Shown: positions 31,290-32,850 of the stretch, piece after piece | Layout of the letters: every line of letters begins with the position of its first letter | Numbering within the stretch: the stretch's first letter is position 1 | Notes under the pieces: model-generated | Seen by the model: only the letters and a program-made list of their open reading frames with translations | The model's database searches: none | Told to the model about the DNA's origin: nothing | Assembly (NCBI GenBank): GCA_037139195.1 | Contig: JBAXGW010000052.1 | Location: forward strand, 1-32,850 | Direction of reading: 5' to 3' | Length of the DNA stretch: 32,850 nucleotides | DNA from: JBAXGW01 sp037139195 | GTDB lineage: Bacteria > Bacteroidota > Bacteroidia > Bacteroidales > JAHJDW01 | Translations under genes and position numbers: made by a program

Positions 31290-32705
31290 CTATTTATCCT
31301 GTTCTATATGTTTCAAGCTAATTTTTACGTCAAATTTTTCTCTCAGATGTTTGGCTGTTCGTTCTGCACAATAAACCGAACGATGTTGACCGCCAGTACA
31401 ACCAAAATTAATCATTAAACTGCTAAAGTTTCTCGAAACATACATCGCCACAGATTTATCCAATATTTTAAAACAATTGGTTAAAAATTCACCAACTTCC
31501 ACTTCTTTTTCAAGATATTCGATTACTTCTTTGTCTTTGCCATTCAGTGTTTTATATTCATCATAGCGCCCAGGATTTGGAAGGAAACGACAATCGAAAA
31601 CAAATCCTCCGCCATTGCCTGATAAATCTTGTGGAATGCCTTTTTTGAATGAAAAACTATTAAGTTGAATATGAAGTTTTTTATGATTAATATTCTTGAG
31701 CTTTTCATTTGTTGTAAGTTGTTTCAAAACACTCCAAAGCGTTGGAATTTCAATTGGAAGTTTTTCATGTTTAAGAATATTTTCTAAATTGTTTAATGCA
31801 TAAGGAATGCTCAATAAGAAATGTTCTTTTTTCTCATAAAATCCTCTAAATCCATAAGCTCCCATTGCTTGCATAATACGAATCAATACAAATCCGTAAT
31901 AATGATTCAGAAACTCTTGTTTGTCAACCTTTTTGTAATCTCTAAGCTGTTCAATGTAGAAGTTTAAAAGCTCTTTGCGAAGTTGTTCGGGTAAATTTGC
32001 CTTTGCATCATATAAAAGCGAGGCAAGGTCGTATTGCAAAGCTCCTTTTCTGCCACCTTGATAATCGATAAAATAAGGTTCGTTGTCTTTTATCATAATA
32101 TTTCTCGACTGGAAATCGCGATAAAGAAAATAATCCGATTCGGCAGTTAAAAGGTAATTGGTAAATGTTTGGAAATCATCTTCTAGCTTTTGTTCGTCAA
32201 AAACAATTCCTGCTAATTTTAGAAAATAATATTTAAAATAATTCAAATCCCACATCATCGACTGCTTATCAAAGTTAGCTCGCGGATAACAATGCGAATA
32301 ATCTATGTTTTTACCTCCGTTAATTTGGAAATTTGGAAGTTGTTTCAACACTTTTTTGTACAAACCAATGGTTTCATCCGAAATTTCATCATTCGAGCGG
32401 TTTTCTTCAAGAATGCCAAACAAAGTTGTATCGCCTAAATCTTCTTGGATATAGATTTTTTTTTCATCGCTAATGCAGAAGACTTCAGGTACAGCAAGTT
32501 TCGACTTTTTAAAAGTATCTGTAAAACTAAAGAACGCGTTATTTTCTTTTACATCTTCGTTGAAAGAGGCAATATATGTTTTGCTTTCGCTTGTAATTCT
32601 ATAATAACATCTATTAGAGCCAGACTGAGGAAGAAGGTCTATGCTGTTTGCTTGCTTTTTGAAATGGGCTTCAAATAATTGTTCAATTTTCGCAATGATA
32701 TCCAT
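31290..32705 (-). CDS. Aminosugar kinase (AmgK-like) fused to a RapZ C-terminal domain
   Basis: 471 aa, two domains. Residues ~1-320: APH/choline-kinase fold with a nucleotide loop SGSNRCYYRI (28-37), EDLGD (88-92), catalytic loop YRDFQSRNIM (195-204; Asp197, Asn202) and metal Asp214 in FIDYQGGRKGALQYDLASLL, the arrangement of AmgK-type MurNAc/GlcNAc 1-kinases. Residues ~345-471: RapZ C-terminal domain with FVFDCRFLPNPGR (368-380) and FGCTGGQHRSVYCAERTA (434-451). In RapZ this domain binds glucosamine-6-phosphate and RNA; the N-terminal P-loop kinase of RapZ is absent. It heads an operon with the 42-aa CxxC protein and a MurU-like enzyme, indicating peptidoglycan-sugar salvage with built-in sensing. 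Promoter TAAATTTG at 32732 to 32725. Confidence 0.85.
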   Translation of the reverse strand: MDIIAKIEQLFEAHFKKQANSIDLLPQSGSNRCYYRITSESKTYIASFNEDVKENNAFFSFTDTFKKSKLAVPEVFCISDEKKIYIQEDLGDTTLFGILEENRSNDEISDETIGLYKKVLKQLPNFQINGGKNIDYSHCYPRANFDKQSMMWDLNYFKYYFLKLAGIVFDEQKLEDDFQTFTNYLLTAESDYFLYRDFQSRNIMIKDNEPYFIDYQGGRKGALQYDLASLLYDAKANLPEQLRKELLNFYIEQLRDYKKVDKQEFLNHYYGFVLIRIMQAMGAYGFRGFYEKKEHFLLSIPYALNNLENILKHEKLPIEIPTLWSVLKQLTTNEKLKNINHKKLHIQLNSFSFKKGIPQDLSGNGGGFVFDCRFLPNPGRYDEYKTLNGKDKEVIEYLEKEVEVGEFLTNCFKILDKSVAMYVSRNFSSLMINFGCTGGQHRSVYCAERTAKHLREKFDVKISLKHIEQDK

Positions 32706-32724
32706 GAGTATTTTATTAGTTATA

Positions 32725-32732
32725 CAAATTTA
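32725..32732 (-). promoter_or_regulatory. -7 promoter element of the kinase-RapZ operon
   Basis: TAAATTTG on the minus strand, 19 bases upstream of the ATG at 32705; a TTG lies 22 bases further upstream (32757 to 32755), near the expected -33 position. Confidence 0.5.
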
Positions 32733-32795
32733 TATAAATATCCAACAAGAATAACAAGGTTTAAATTATAATGAAAAATTAAGGGTAAAAAAGGG

Positions 32796-32827
32796 CAAAA
32801 AAAAACCTCGAACATAAGTTCGAGGTT
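32796..32827 (-). terminator. rrn: Terminator of an rRNA operon
   Basis: On the minus strand, a 10-bp perfect stem AACCTCGAAC / GTTCGAGGTT with a 4-base loop, ending in a run of eight or more T's. It starts 9 bases after the 5S rRNA end. It insulates the kinase-RapZ operon from rRNA transcription. Confidence 0.9.
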
Positions 32828-32836
32828 AAAAAATTA

Positions 32837-32850
32837 GGCGACGACATACT
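32837..32850 (-). rRNA. rrf: 5S rRNA, 3' end only (cut by window edge)
   Basis: Reading the minus strand, AGTATGTCGTCGCC matches the conserved 3' end of Bacteroidetes 5S rRNA (GGGAGAGTA-GGTCG(C/T)CGCC type), followed by a strong terminator. Only 14 bases are inside the window, so the call rests on this short match plus the terminator. Confidence 0.75.

Noticed and set aside
31098..31418. 106-codon plus-strand frame in the kinase operon
   Set aside because: Antisense to the 42-aa gene and to the RapZ domain; Phe/Val-rich composition is the mirror of Lys/Asp codons.

Overview
The window (about 32.9 kb, strongly AT-rich) looks like a chromosomal segment of a free-living Bacteroidota, probably class Bacteroidia. 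The supporting signs are: type IX secretion (T9SS) C-terminal tails of both type A and type B; promoters of the Bacteroidetes form TTTG-N20-TAnnTTTG; near absence of Shine-Dalgarno sites; a tmRNA whose 5' end and tag (GTDYNYALAA) have the Bacteroidetes form; an AddAB-like pair; and a DUF4476 protein. No phage, complete insertion sequence, CRISPR array or tRNA was seen.

Layout. 1-2281: 3' part of a secreted Asp-box protein with a T9SS type A tail, then a terminator. 2425-4030: divergent UPF0316 membrane protein and glutaminase. 4259-4895: toxin-first type II toxin-antitoxin pair (HigB/RelE plus XRE) with a consensus promoter and a palindromic candidate operator, meeting an orphan ketoacyl synthase (4896-6095) end to end. 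6096-6617: repeat-rich spacer. 6618-7949: DUF4476 exported protein (unusual strong Shine-Dalgarno and a sigma54-like promoter) and a GreA-like protein. 8138-12023: AddA-like helicase-nuclease, convergent with a patatin phospholipase. 12185-12769: tmRNA with terminator, next to a small element with terminal inverted repeats. 12935-16420: hypothetical protein, TPR protein, topoisomerase III. 16606-25104: tandem array of three T9SS type B surface proteins showing duplication, gene conversion and a fossil tail. 25113-30203: TcdA, a MATE exporter and the AddB-like partner. 30342-32705: a leftward operon encoding an aminosugar kinase fused to a RapZ C-terminal domain, an unlisted 42-aa CxxC protein and a MurU-like nucleotidyltransferase. 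32796-32850: terminator and the last 14 bases of a 5S rRNA, so an rRNA operon enters from the right.

How the genes work together. The most system-like unit is 30342-32705. The kinase and nucleotidyltransferase match the AmgK/MurU cell-wall sugar salvage steps, and the RapZ-type domain, known elsewhere as a glucosamine-6-phosphate sensor, is fused to the kinase. The three type B proteins are probably co-regulated surface or adhesive proteins exported by a T9SS encoded elsewhere. AddA and AddB should form one recombination nuclease although their genes lie about 16 kb apart. Several families of short palindromic repeats sit in the gaps between genes.
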